A model generated the notes under the pieces. The model worked only from the letters and a program-made list of their open reading frames with translations. It searched no databases and had not been told where the DNA came from. A program made the position numbers and the translations under genes. Below are positions 23,045-35,600 of a DNA stretch of 64,000 nt, in pieces. The stretch is from Diphasiastrum complanatum (lineage: Eukaryota; Streptophyta; Lycopodiopsida; Lycopodiales; Lycopodiaceae): positions 54,745,597-54,809,596 of the forward strand of contig CM055100.1 in the NCBI GenBank assembly GCA_029204225.1, read 5' to 3'. The stretch's first letter is position 1. Every line of letters begins with the position of its first letter.

Positions 23045-23590
23045 CAACACCCGCCGCGATTTGCGACGTGTTTTGCGACGTGAATCACGAGTTTAATTTT
23101 TTTTTAATTCGTCATGGACGTCGGAAAAACACGTCGCTATAAGGTCGATGACTTTAAAACACGTCGCAGTCCGACAGTCACAACGTGCCGGACACCACAG
23201 AACAAAATTCCGATGACGGGAATAGGTGCTGACCTGGACGTCGCAATGCGATGTCTGACGTGGACGTCGCAATGCGACGTCCTACGTGGACGTTGGATTG
23301 CGACGTTCAAAGGCGTCGCAAACGCCTTGACGTGGCTGTCGAAATGCGACGTCCTGGAATTCAGTTGAATTCTGACGTTTGTAAACACAAAATGATGTCA
23401 AAATTTCACCGACGGATGTCTGACGCTCATCCGACGTCCATCCGACGTACCTTTAGACGTCGGATCCGACGTCCGTTAAAGTTGTCGGAGTCCAATGTCT
23501 ATTAACAGAATGATTAAAAAATATGTCCGACGTGTGTCCGACGTCTATCCGATGCGTTAGGATGTCGGATTCCGACGTCCCAAATTAGGT
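23045..23590. repeat. GACGTC-rich, CpG-dense repeat block
   Basis: About ten GACGTC palindromes lie between 23110 and 23582, in larger units such as TGGACGTCGCAATGCGACGT and GACGTCGGATCCGACGTC, along with many GCGACG and CCGACG words. The block contrasts with the AT-rich flanks and abruptly ends the gypsy RT. Such subterminal motif clusters are typical of CACTA or Mutator-like DNA transposon ends. No terminal inverted repeat was delimited. Confidence 0.65.
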
Positions 23591-24285
23591 TAAAAAAAAT
23601 AAAAAATGCGTAAAAAACAGCACACGCATTTTTCTTGGGCTGTTCTTGGAATTGAGTTTTTGGAGAAGCGATGTTCGTGAATTATTTTTAAAACAATATT
23701 TTTGAGTTGCATTGGACATTTGGATCAAACAACAAACTAAGCATGAGGTACTTTTCATTCTTAAACTACTTTTCATTTCATATTTTATTGCATTACTTCA
23801 TGTTCATTATGAATGACAATACTTTATCACACTGCTTTGTGCACATCATAAATTTCATTTAGATTTTTAAATATAATATTGATTGTTGTTTTGAAATCCG
23901 ACATTTTTGAGTTGATTATTACGTCAATCCACATTCCTAAATTTGACATTGCAATTTTTGAAAAAAAAAAACCATTGCACATATAAAAGCAATGACAATA
24001 TAGCACGATCATTTGCAATAATAATATTTTTCATAATATGAATTAACGTATTACAAAATTGGTGCTTTAATGTCGCATGAGTCTTTCTAGATCTAACATC
24101 AACTAAAACTTATAAATCTAATCCACTCGTCGTCGTCATGACGTCCAGTCTGCATGAATACAAGCAAACAAACTACATTAATATTTAATGCCTGATCGTA
24201 TTAAATTAAATAAAAACCACATTAATATAAATACAAAAACTAGTACTTACATTTGGAGGATGACCCTCGCTCTTTAGTTTGTCGA
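23591..24285. other. Gene-free AT-rich stretch
   Basis: No open frame with a recognisable product. T- and A-rich sequence with one more GTCGTCGTCATGACGTCC cluster near 24128, an outlier of the preceding block. Confidence 0.35.
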
Positions 24286-24822
24286 CTAATGCGTCGTACG
24301 ATTCCTTGAAGGCAAAAAATTCACCCCAAATGTGATTGGTGTGTCCATAGTGTAACACTTGAGTGAAGATGTACTTGGTTCCGAATCTGATTCATATTGA
24401 CATGCCCGGCAGTCAATAGTTGCTAACGCATCCGTCCATCTTACGACGTCCGTCTCTGAATCATAGTAACCTCCCTTAACTGGCCTTGGGCGATCAATCA
24501 TGTAATCTGTCGTAGATGATCCGTCATCAACTTTGGGTGCAATAGGTATCACTGTCCATGTGGTTGGATCAACCTTTACGGCCTGTTCTCTGTTCTCGCA
24601 GGTGAGTTTTCCCGTACCCCAGTTGTGTACTACTTGCGCAGTCCTCAACCATGGTCTTCCCAGTAAAGCACGGTATGCAGATGAAGATTCAGGTATATCC
24701 ATGACTACAAAAGTAATCACAAACTGCATGCCTACTATCTTTACGGGGATATTGACAACTACACCTTTTGGTTTCACATAGGATTGACCTGCTAGCTTGA
24801 TGGCGAATCTTGCTGGCTTCAA
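24286..24822 (-). pseudogene. Ty3/gypsy aspartic protease, C-terminal half
   Basis: A frame of 178 codons with VVNIPVKIVGMQFVITFVVM and YRALLGRPWLRTAQVV, matching the flap and the ILLGRPWL box of gypsy retropepsins. It follows the gag segment in the same direction (minus). A frame break separates it from the active-site half at 24826-25425. Confidence 0.75.
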
Positions 24823-24825
24823 CCC

Positions 24826-25425
24826 TTATAAATCCCATTTTTCATACGAAGTAGTGGAGATCAAATTGACATCCGATTCTCCATCTACCACTGCTGCCTC
24901 GTCCTCGTATCTCTTGTGTTTGATTGGTAAAGTGATGTTGTGTTCCTCACTTTCCCATGCTGCTCCGATGTGGAGGACGTTACTTGTTTCTTCATAGCCC
25001 GTACTATATATGGGCTCAGGCGCTACTGGCTCCTCATCCGCTTTGGCCCATTCAATTAGAAGGCTTTTCGCTTGTGGTGTAATCCGCAATAGTTCTCCGA
25101 GTGGTAAACTAACACGGCTTGACAATAAAAGTGTGAGCCTTTCAGTACGTGGTTCCTTGGGCTCCACCATGTGAAAAGGTGTTTTATGTTGGTACAACTG
25201 ATCATTCTGATCAGTGTGCAGTGGTGAGCCCGCTTGCGGTATCCATTCGACGCCAACTGGAAGTTCTGTGAGATTGTCTCTTTCTTGCTCTTTTTCCTCT
25301 ACTTGTGCTTCCTGTACCCAGTGTCTTATTTTCTGGTATTGCCTTCTTTCTTCCCTCACATTTGGATATGGCACGGAAGTTGAGGGTTGGTTATCAATGA
25401 TCGATGGTGGTGGTGAGGGGGCCAC
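24826..25425 (-). pseudogene. Ty3/gypsy gag-protease linker with altered active site
   Basis: 199 codons on the minus strand. The end reads AAVVDGESDVNLISTTSY, which aligns with the retropepsin active-site loop (normally hydrophobic-hydrophobic-Asp-Ser/Thr-Gly-Ala-x-x-x-x-Ile). Here the residues after Asp are Gly-Glu, so the D-S/T-G triad is lost. Upstream it is a polar linker. Confidence 0.65.
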
Positions 25426-25437
25426 AACCTTCCTCTT

Positions 25438-26990
25438 CTATGCTCGCATATCATCTAACACAGGAGCGTGGAATTGTCGTCCTTCCGATGACATCCCTGC
25501 TGGAACTACTGGTTGCTGTATTGCAATGAAGTTCAGAGGTGCACTGGTTCCAAGTTTAAATGGACAATTCTTGAAACAATGTCCATAACCACATTCTCGG
25601 CAGAAGAATGTATATTGTCCCTTGTAGGGACATTCCGCAATTTTGTGTTCTTTGCTGCATCCGTAGCAGTCGTAATTTCTTCCGTCTTGACGCTGAGTTT
25701 GAGCTACATAGGCCAAAACATATTCATTTATGGTAGGATCTATAAATGGTTCATCTGGTCCGTACCATTGCTGCTGCTCAGGTTGAGGTGGCATTAGAAT
25801 CTCTGGTTCCACTGCTGTCAGATTTATATGGTCCACTTGTTGATTGGCTGGCCCTGTGGTGCAGGTAAGGCCATACGCTATTGTTGATTCGGTGCACCGT
25901 ACCTTGGTGCCGCATTGGGTGCTCCTTGATGGTAAGGATAAGAAGTCTGATAAGGACTTCTTTTTTGTTGAACGATCCAAGGGTTGGACATGCAAAATGC
26001 CGTATCGTGCGATGTTGCATTGCACAGATGGCAGAATCTATGTGTTAGTCTCAGATTTTGCTTTAGGACTGGACACTCGTTCCTTGTATGGTTTTGCGTG
26101 CACACTGAACACCCTACATTCTCCTGTCTTGGATACTGCAGCTGGTTTGGTTCTGGTTGATGTGGCATTACTGCTACAGCTCCCTGTAAGGCTTTCAGTT
26201 TCTGGTCAAACTACGCCGTAAGTTGTTCCATCTGGTTTGTGTAGTTTCGTCATTTGCTCCAACAACAGTTTTGTGGACAGAGCATATGCGTTTGATGATG
26301 ATGATGCGATCGAGGGAGTAGGGGTGTGGGTGGATGGATATTCGTCGTCAGATCCCTCATCCTCTTCCTTGATGGCATCTTCCATAGCTTCTTGCAGAGT
26401 AGCGTACTGCTCTCGTCGTTTTAGTTCTCTTCTGATGCTGCGCGGTAGTCCGACTAGGAACCACATGATCACCACGTGATCGGGAGTTAGGGCTGCACTG
26501 CATTTAGATCATAAGTGTTTGACCCGCTCAATATAGTCCCTGATCCTTTCTCGTTTTCCCATCTTGACTTTGCTCAACAAGAGGAACGGGTCTTCTAGGC
26601 ACTTTCTTGATTTAAAGCGCGTAATGAGAGCCGCTTTAACCGCTTCCCAGGTAGATTTTTCTTCCTCTAACAGGTTGAAAAAAAAATCCTGAGCCACTGC
26701 CAATAAGGACATGGGGAACAACATCAGCTTCTCCGCAGGCGTCCATTCGTCGTAGATTTCACAAGCTTGCTTGTAGATCTGGAGGAATCGGATGAGATTT
26801 GATGATCCGTCGTATTTTGGTATTTCCATTTGTGGTGCTCTCTGGACTACTTGCAAGGGAGCGACAGGTACGAGTTGGCCCATTGGATCCATTGGTGCTG
26901 GTTCCGGTTCTACCTCTTTTTGCACAACTGCTAATTTGGGAAGGTGTGGTGCTTGATTTGCTATCCTTCGTGCTATTGATTGTCCCTGTG
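25438..26990 (-). pseudogene. Ty3/gypsy gag with four CCHC knuckles
   Basis: Minus strand. 26925-26509 reads a gag capsid region (IPKYDGSSNLIRFLQIYKQA, EKLMLFPMSLLAVAQDFFF, KVKMGKRERIRDYIERVKHL). 26475-26206 continues MWFLVGLPRSIRRELKRREQ with an acidic tail. 26168-25878 carries CSVCTQNHTRNEC and CHLCNATSHDTAFC. 26025-25438 carries CYGCSKEHKIAEC and CRECGYGHCFKNC. Three of these are CX2CX3HX4C and one is the usual CX2CX4HX4C. Frames are broken by single stops and shifts. A relative lies at 60669-61870. Confidence 0.8.
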
Positions 26991-27004
26991 AAGAATTGAA
27001 AAAG

Positions 27005-27905
27005 ATTATCTATGTTAGATATAGGGGTCTTATATTTTTTACATCAAGCATCTAGGTGTAGGATGTTGATAGGAATAAATTTGGCATAGATGGCAAATTA
27101 TGCATTTCCACTTGTAATGTCACTATTGAGCCAAAATAGAGTAAGAGGCTAAACACTTGCTAATTAGAGTGTAGACAAGTGTAAAGTTTTTGTTTGATGA
27201 ATTCCAAGAGGTCCAATAGGATATAGAGGTGGAACCTTGTGAGGTCCAATAGGAAATTGAGGTGTGCTTGAATATAGTCCAATAGAATTAAGAGGGACAT
27301 AGATCAATGATTCAATAGGATCAAGAGGTGACAAAATGTGGTCCAATCATAGTTAAGCATAGTGGTAGCTCGTGGACCTACTAGTATCATTGTACTCCTC
27401 ATTTTGAAGTCAATTGATTTGGTGATTTCATGGATTTTGTGAGTTATTGGATTTCTAGCTTTCTCTCTCTACCCGAGAGCTCTTGATGCATTTTCTCTCT
27501 CTACTCGAGGAGAGCAGCTTGTTTTTACTTAGATTATTTTTTGAATACTTCCCACACGTGTGAGTGAGAGTTGAAAGTGATTGAATACATGTAGTAGTGT
27601 GTTTTTGCCATAGGATTCAAGATTAATCTTGAATCTCAATCTAGTCTTGATCTTGGTGCATCTACACACCTTAGGAGATCACAAGTACATGTAGTGGACA
27701 GTCCACACGTGTGAAATTTAACAGTCCCGATCTCATATTCATCCGATAGTAGATTCCAAGTGATTGGATCTTGCTTATACCGTAGGATGCAGTCTGGATC
27801 TCAAGGATCTGATTGATCTGATCAGCCGGAAGTGAATTTTAGGCCTTTTGCGGTGATTTTTCCTTGATAACTTTTTACTCCTTGCACTGATTGACCTGAG
27901 ATTTT
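27005..27905 (+). mobile_element. LTR-like sequence with internal minisatellite
   Basis: It contains about four imperfect units of GTCCAATAGGA...GAGGTG (27200-27350) followed by TCTCTCTCTACCCGAGAGC-type sequence (27465-27525) and a CACACGTGTG palindrome. The same ordered features appear in reverse orientation at about 41050-41570. It abuts the truncated RNase H end of the copia copy to its right. A non-coding LTR or UTR of a retroelement is the best explanation; boundaries are not resolved. Confidence 0.45.
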
Positions 27906-30900
27906 GATAGTAGTTGGATTTGATGAAAATCTTAACAATAAAAAAATCTTCACTTTTATATAACAAACCATAATCATAAATTGAAGATATGTATCTAAGT
28001 ACCCTTTTGGCCATTTTCTAGTGATGAATAGTAGGATTTTGCATAGCTTGGCTCAACTTATGAACACTAAAACTTATATAAGGCCTAGTTATAGTGAGCT
28101 AAATTAAGGATCATATGAGATTCCTAAAAAAGAGTGATGTCCACAAAGGATCTTTCATCACCTTTGTTAGGGTCTTTTACAATTTGCTCCATAGGAGTTT
28201 CAATACTCTTACAATCTAGCATATTGAACTTTTTTAACATTGAAAGAGCATACTTGGATTGACATACAAAAGCTTTCTCATTATGGAAGTCAATCTCTAA
28301 TTCTAATATGTAATGAATTTTTTCAAGATCTTGCATCTTGAATTCTTTTCCAAGTGCAACTTTGGTTTCTTCAACTAACTTGATACGACTTCTTGTTAGA
28401 ATGATATCTTCAACATAAATGAGAAGAATGACAATATCTCTATCATAAAACTTGACATACAAGAAAGGATCATAGTTACTAAGAATAAATCCTAGTGAAT
28501 CAAGAAAGGTGTTAAGTCGAGAATACCACGATCTTGGAGCTTGCTTTAGTCCATAGAGACTTTTGAAGAGCAAACAAACTTTGGTCTTTTCTTAGATGAA
28601 CCCAATAGGTTGATCCATATAAATCTCTTCTTTTAGATATCCATTTAAGAATACATTAGAGACATCTAGTTGAAAAACTTGCCATTTGAAAAATTATGCA
28701 ATAGAAATTATGATTCTAATTGATACCATCTTTGCAACTGGAGCAAAAGTCTCCTCATAATCAAATCCATAAACTTGAGCAAAACCCTTTGCACAAAGTC
28801 TTGCCTTGTACTTATTGATTGTGCCATCTTGATTATATTTGACTCGAAAAACCCATTTGCAACCAATGGTGTGCTTGTTGGATGGAAGATCCACAAGCTC
28901 TCATGTCTTGTTGGCAATCAAAGCATCATATTCCTCTTTCATGGCTAGAAACCATTCCTTGAAATTGAGTGCATCATATACATCCTTTGGCTCCTCATGT
29001 GAAACAAAATAAGCATAATTAGTGGAGTTGAGTTCCACTTGCTTGCCTTTATCTCCATATGTAAGCCTCTTAGGCTCGGATCTCTCTCTTTGTGATCTCC
29101 TTGGTGAAAAGATTTGAGGTGACTCCTCCTCAATTCTTGACCCCATCTCTCCATGATAATCTTCAAGGGTGATGATAGGAGAATTCTTTTGAGAATCTTT
29201 GATCTCGGCCTCCTCAAAAATATATTTCTGATTCTCATGGAATATAACATCCCTACTCTCAATTGTAACTGAGGTAGAGGGAACATAAATTTTGTAAGCC
29301 TTCTTGTTGGATGAGTATCCAACCATGATCCCTTTGACTGAATTAGAATCATCTCTTTTCCTTGTTCCCAAGGGTACATGAACAAAGCAAGCACATCCAA
29401 AAACTTTAAAGTGATCAACCTTAGGTTTCTTCTTAAACAAGACTTCATATGGTGATCTTCCTGTGAGTGCATTGTGAGGTAATCTATTGCACAAATAGTT
29501 TGCACAATTAATTGCTTCTCTCCAATATTCAATAGGCAAAGAAGCTTCAACTCAGATTGCTTTAGCACATTCACATAGAGATCGATTTTTTCTTTCAGCA
29601 ACTCCATTTTGAGATGGAGAATAAGCAATAGAACTTGTTGGAGATGTATTCACCTCTTCCATCACATCTTAAAACTTTAACTTTGAAAGAAAACTGTTTT
29701 TCAACATAAGCTGTGAATACTAGGAAGTGATCAAATACCATAGCTTTTGAAGAAAGTAGATACAACCAAGTATATCTAGTAAAATCACCAATGAAGGTGA
29801 CAAAACAAGTTGCACCACCAATACTTTTAGAGGAAGAAAAATGAACATCCGAGTGAATTAGTTCCAAAGGATGAGAAATCTTAATAGAAGACTTTTGATA
29901 TGGCTTTCTATGTGATTTTGCAATAGCACAAGCCTCACAAGGCTTGATATCCTTGGAAAGTGATCTTGGAAGGCCAATAGCCTTATCATTCTTGATCATA
30001 GAAAACATAGACTTAAAGTTAGGATGCCCCAACCTTCTATGCCATAACTCCTTCTTAGACAAAAGAGCAACTTCACAAAAGTTTGCATTCTCATAAGAAT
30101 TCAACTTGAAGATTCCACCATATCTAGATCCATTAGCTAGAATCTCATCATTTTTCTTGATAAAACAAGTATTGGAATTGAATGTTACATCACGACCACT
30201 ATCAAACAACTTTCCAACACTAATCAAGCCTTTGTAAGCTTAGGAACAAAAAAAACATTGGAAAGTGATAGAACTTTAAAAGAAGTAAGTTTCAATGGAA
30301 TGTTGCCAATTTCTTTAATAGAGCATTCATGATCATTTATAGTGTAAATAGATCTTTTAGTCCTTTATAAGGTACAATAGAGTCAAAGGACTCTTTTGAA
30401 TAGCACATATGTGAAGAGACTCAACTCTCGATGTACCAAACTCCATCTTTCTTGAAGGGTGATGAAGAAAAGCTTGACACCATGAGTGATCATTCTCCAT
30501 CACTTGCAATAAAATTTTCTTCTTTCTCATTAGAGAGATTTTTTTGTTTGAGTTGATTTTTCTTTTTGAAGCAATTAGAGGCATAGTGCCCCTTTTTGCC
30601 ACAAAAGAAACACTTTACTTGCTTCTTCTTGGTCTTTGAAGTAGAAGGATGAGATGAGTCATCCTCTTCACCATCTTTGTCTCTTTCATTGGCTTTGTCT
30701 TTGTTGAAAGCTTGAAAAAACTAGTTTTTGCTCCTTCCTTTATGCTTGTCCTTGACAAAGAGAGCTTTGTCACTTCCAATATGCTCGAGTTTGTTCATCC
30801 TAGACAGTTTCTAACTTTGCCTAGCTTCTTAAAAAATGAGAATTCCTTGAAGAGTTTCCAAATTGGGCAACTCCTCCTTAATGGAAAAGGATTGAACAAG

Positions 30901-31386
30901 ATTATCATAGTCATCTTTTAAGCCATTTAGAATGACTTGTACTAGCTCATCTTGATTGATTGTGACACCAACACAAGCAAGCTCCCTATGAAGATCTTTT
31001 ACTCTCAGAACATAATCTGATGCATTCTCCTCACTTCTTTGAAAACTTTGGAAAATCTGATTTCTGAGAGTGAGTATTCTAGAAGTGTTTTTAGCTTCAT
31101 AGATGGATTTAAGTGCATCCCAAGCATCTTTGGCAGTGGTGCAAGATCCTATTTCTCTCAGAATCTCATTAGAGACATTCATTTTAATGAAGTGTAGAGC
31201 CATTCTAGCTCTTTTCTTATACTTTGGTATTTCAAGCTGTGCTTGAGGCTCCTCCTCAATACCAAGTACTATGTCCATAACATCCTGGAGTACCAAAATA
31301 GATTCCATCCTTACCTTCCATATTGAGTAATTAGAGGTATTTAATCTTTCACTTGTTTTTAGGAGATATCCTCCCACGGATGCCAT
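27905..31386 (-). mobile_element. Ty1/copia element A, gag to RNase H start, degraded
   Basis: Minus-strand order is gag, protease, integrase, RT, RNase H. Gag (31386-30829, ATG start) reads ERLNTSNYSIWKVRMESILV and SFQRSEENASDYVLRVKDLH (UBN2 type). A CX2CX4HX4C knuckle (CFFCGKKGHYASNC) lies near 30570-30615. At the protease site (about 30421-30440) the DSGASSHM motif reads ES-stop-VSSHM. Integrase spans 30227-28901 with HSDVHF, RCDGRGEYIS and NGVAERKNRSL. RT spans 28917-28694 and 28573-28124. Its catalytic loop is YVED instead of YVDD (GAA at 28409-28411). RNase H begins MAKRVLRYISS and is cut at about 27905. Several frameshifts are present. Closest relative in the window: the element at 61984-64000. 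Confidence 0.9.
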
Positions 31387-31799
31387 ATTGTAAAGACTTC
31401 ATGTTATTGGATAATTATATGTTTGAGCTTGTTCCAATCAGACTTAATATTGCTACTCTCTTTTACTATAGGTATTTTCAAGGATGTACTACCTTCCTAT
31501 GTGGAAAACTTGCAATTGTATTTGAGATAGATCTCAAATATTTCACAAAACAAGATGCTCTATATCAGTCTCTCAAAATTGATTGAGACACATAGACAAG
31601 TTTGAATTCTACTTTTGGCACGTGTTAGATGCTTCAAAAGAAAACACTAATGATTCACAGAAGGCTCAAAGATGTTCAATAACATCAAACTTTGTCTTGA
31701 TCTTCAGCTTCTTGTGTTGGATACTCAGAACAATGGATTAAGAATCAAGCAAGGTTGAATCAAATCAAAAAAATGGTCTCACTCAGATATGGTCACTCA
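31387..31799. other. Flank between two copia fragments
   Basis: Expected position of the leader and LTR of element A, but no TGGTATCAGAGC-type primer site on the minus strand and no TG...CA terminus is recognisable. No gene. Confidence 0.35.
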
Positions 31800-32660
31800 G
31801 ATATCAAGATGAAATCAGAAGCCTTCAACTTCTTCAAAGTCTTCAAAAAGTGAGTAGGTAAAGATAATAGCAAGAAAATCAAAGCTTTGAGGTCTGACAA
31901 TGGTGGAGAGTATACCTCTATCGAGAATTCAAGGAGTACTGCCAAAGCCAAGACATTGAACAATAGTTCATTACTCTCTATTTGCCTCAGTCCAACAGCT
32001 TAGCCGAGAGGAAGAATCATACATTGGTCGAGTCAGCCAAATGCATGCATGTATTATTACCAAAGAGTTTTTGGACTAAAGTTGCCCCCATTGTTGTTTA
32101 CATCATTATATTTGGAGAGGATATAAGCCTTCAATGAAGAACCTACGAGTATCGGATGCATCGCTATGCGTAGACTTGAAGGAAACAAAGAAGAAATTCT
32201 ATTTCTAAAGTCTAAAGACAATCCTGATCGGTTACACTGCCTTTGACAATGCTGCCACATTGTACGACCCAAATACTAGCAGATTTTATTTAGCAGGGAT
32301 ACAGTCTTTATCGAGACTCAATTCATCGACTTCAAAGGCAAGAGCAAAGTTCAATGTGAACCTTCTACAACCCTTGCATATGACACAATAATTTGAGCCT
32401 CTGGTTCAAGCGTGCCGACAGTTGATCAACTATTTGATAGCCAATCAGATGAAGACATTGTTATTACTTAGCGACACCCCAATCTAGGACTGGATCATCA
32501 ACCGATGTCACCTCCAAGAAGATCGAACCGAGTGTACACACAGCCGACAAAGTACATTCACGAGTCTATCTTTCTTTTAATTAAGGAACTGATTATAGTT
32601 GATGAGGCACTTAGCCAACCAGACTCCGATCTTTGGAGAGAAGCGAAAAGTATTTCTCTC
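31800..32660 (+). pseudogene. Ty1/copia fragment G, integrase to RT start (left part)
   Basis: Plus strand. SEAFNFFKVFKK, KKIKALRSDNGGEYTS, LAERKNHTLVESAKCM and, after frame breaks, SNRVYTQPTKYIHESIFLL and DEALSQPDSDLWREA. The Asp of RSDNGGEY and the Glu of LAERKN are kept. The frame is broken repeatedly. It stops at about 32660, where an oppositely oriented copia begins. Its continuation (RT end and RNase H) is found at 37226-37810. Confidence 0.75.
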
Positions 32661-35600
32661 TTATAAAGGACCATTGTTGAGGAAGAATGTAAATCCGAAA
32701 GTTAATTTACGAGTGTCTACATCTCTTGCCCAACTTGCATCTGTAAAACCAATGAGTAAATTGAGTTTGTCGTTGCCGACTTCTCCATAACAAATGCAAA
32801 ATTCCATAGTAGCTCGAAGATATCTCATGACTCTGATAAGAGCCTTCCAATGAGTTATACCATGATTAGCCATAAACTGACTGAGAGAGCTGACTGTAAA
32901 AGCTAGTTTTGGCCTAGTATAGATCATGGCGTACGTAAGAGATCCTAGAATAGAATGGTAAGGATGCTCACGCATCTGTTGCTTCTTGTGAATTGTTTGG
33001 GGACACTGGTCCTTTGACAATTTGAGTCCTGGTCCCATTGGCGAGAGAGCTAACTTGCAATTGATCAGATTATATCTGACTAAAATGTTATAATGTAATG
33101 TCAACTTCTGATTTATGTCTTTGTGGATTTGTATACCAAGGCAGAAATGACCGTTGTCCATATCGGTCATGTCGAATTCGAAAGATAGCATTGTCTTAGC
33201 TTCTTTTATCAGATCGGTCATGTTGTTGAAAAGCAATGTATCATCCACATATAAAGTGATAATAATAAAAGACTGCTGCACTGCTTTGAAGTAAACGTTT
33301 GAATCTGAAGGGCTAGGTGTGTAGCCGTGATCAATAAGAAAAGTATTGATCCTTTGAAACCATGCTCGAGCAGATTGCTTCAAGCCATAAAGTGCATTAT
33401 GGAGTTTGCACACATGATTGTGTTATCCTCGATAATATAACCTTCGAGTTGCACCATGTAAATGTCTTCTTTGATAGTTCCATTGAGATATGCACATCCA
33501 TTTGATGTATTTCCAAATCTGCTGCAACGACAAATGATAGAAAAAGTTGAATAGAAGAATGCTTGACTACTAGACTGAAAGTTTCTGTGTAATCGACATT
33601 GTATACCTGAGAAAATTCTCTAGCGACAAGTCATGCCTTTCTTCTATTGATGCTTCCATCTACGTTGTACTTGACTTTGAAAATCCATTTGCAATCAACT
33701 ACGTTTCTGCTAGCAGGTAATTCGACAATCGTCCATGTCTGGTTGTTGATAAGAGATGAATACTCTTTATTCATAGATTCTTTCCAGAGATCGGAATCAG
33801 GCTGACTGAGTGCTTCTTCGACAGATGTCATTTCCTGAACAAGATAGGCTGCAGACTCGTCGATATACCGGTTGGGTGGTCTGTTGGTTCTTGAAGATCT
33901 TTTGGGTAATAGAGAAAGTTGATCATTTCTATCATACTGTAGTTGTTGAACTGCAACATCATCGTCTTTTGACCTGCCATTGATTCGTTGTTCGTCGGAA
34001 GTAGAAGAGCTTGGACCTTCAATAGGAATAGTCACCTACAGAACTGGAAAGTTTAAAGCGTCAGGAGAATCTGACAGGTCGACTACATGGGAACTGCCCT
34101 TTCCTTTGAGATCTTGAAACTGATCTTCGATGAAGATGACATCATGGCTAGTGAATATCTTCGACTCGATGGGATTGAACAACTTGTAGGCTTGATCTGA
34201 AGTAGTGTAGCTGATGAAAATGCATTTGATACTCTGGAAGTCAAGCTTCTTCTTGAGATCACGAGGTATCTGCACAAAAGCAGTATATCCAAAAACTTGT
34301 AAGTTTGATAAAGAAGCTTTGGTACCTATCCAAACTATGAATGGTGTTTTGTCTGAGAGGCCTTTAGTAAGACATATGTTCTGAATATAGGTTGTTGTTG
34401 AAACAGCTTCAGCCCAAATGGACTTCGGAAGTGTCGCACGTGATAACATGCACTTTGCCGATTCGACTAAGGTTCTGTTTTTTCTCTCTACAAGACCATT
34501 TGACTGAGGTGCATAGGAGGTGATATATTGTTGCTCAATGTCGTTGTTGAGGTAGTACTCCTTGAATTCGTTGGAGATGTATTCTCCCCTGTTATCTGAC
34601 CTTAGCGCTTTGATTTGTTTGCCAGTTTGATTTTCAACATGCTCTTTGAATTGTCTGAATTTGATGAAAGCCTCTGATTTTTGTTTAATAAAATATACAA
34701 CTATTCTTCTGAAAAATTTGTCAATAAAGGTAATGAAATACTTTGTATCTAGCAATGAAAGAGTTTTCATAGGTCCACATATATCTGTGTGAACAACATC
34801 TAGCAGACCTTTTGTTGCATGCCTTACCAGAAGGATAGTCAAGATCAAGAACTATGGATTGTTTGGACATGTTCAAAATAGATGCATGATTCACGTGTCC
34901 TAAGCGATGATGCCATAGTAATGCTTTATTGACTAGAACAAAGGTTTTCAAGACTTGACTAGACTCAGAATAATAGTGTGCCAATCTATATAAGTAACTC
35001 TGCCTCTTGTCGAGTGCAAGGATCTTATTACTCCTATCAATAATTTTGCATTCTTCATATTCGAATTCTACATTATGACCTAAATTTGTAGTTCTACTTA
35101 TTGATAACAGATTTATAGAGAGTTTAGGAACACATAAGACTTTTGATAGTAATTTGAATTGATCATGTTGGAATCGCAATCTTATAGTACTTTCACCTTC
35201 AATAGTGTGAGTACTATTGTCACCAAGATGAACAAATTTTTTTGTGCTATAAGATGTGTAGGAGTTGAAGATCTCACGTTGATTGGTCATATGTTGAGTT
35301 GCTCCAGAATCCAGAAACCATGAATTATCCAAAAATATGCTTTGATCTTTGACCATAAATGCACCTTCATCCACTTCGACCTGGGGAGATGATGAAACTA
35401 TGTTTGCTTGTTGATCAGGTTGTTTGGCTACATTCTTCGCTTGAAGAATTCGGCAATCCTTGATCTCATGGTTATTGCGCTTGCAATCACCCAGTTCTCA
35501 TATGTAGAGGAAAACCTTGAAAGCAATGTCATGATTGTGTCTTGATCGTCTATGACTGACATTGGCCATCTGTTGAATGTGACTCTGAAGTAAATCACCA

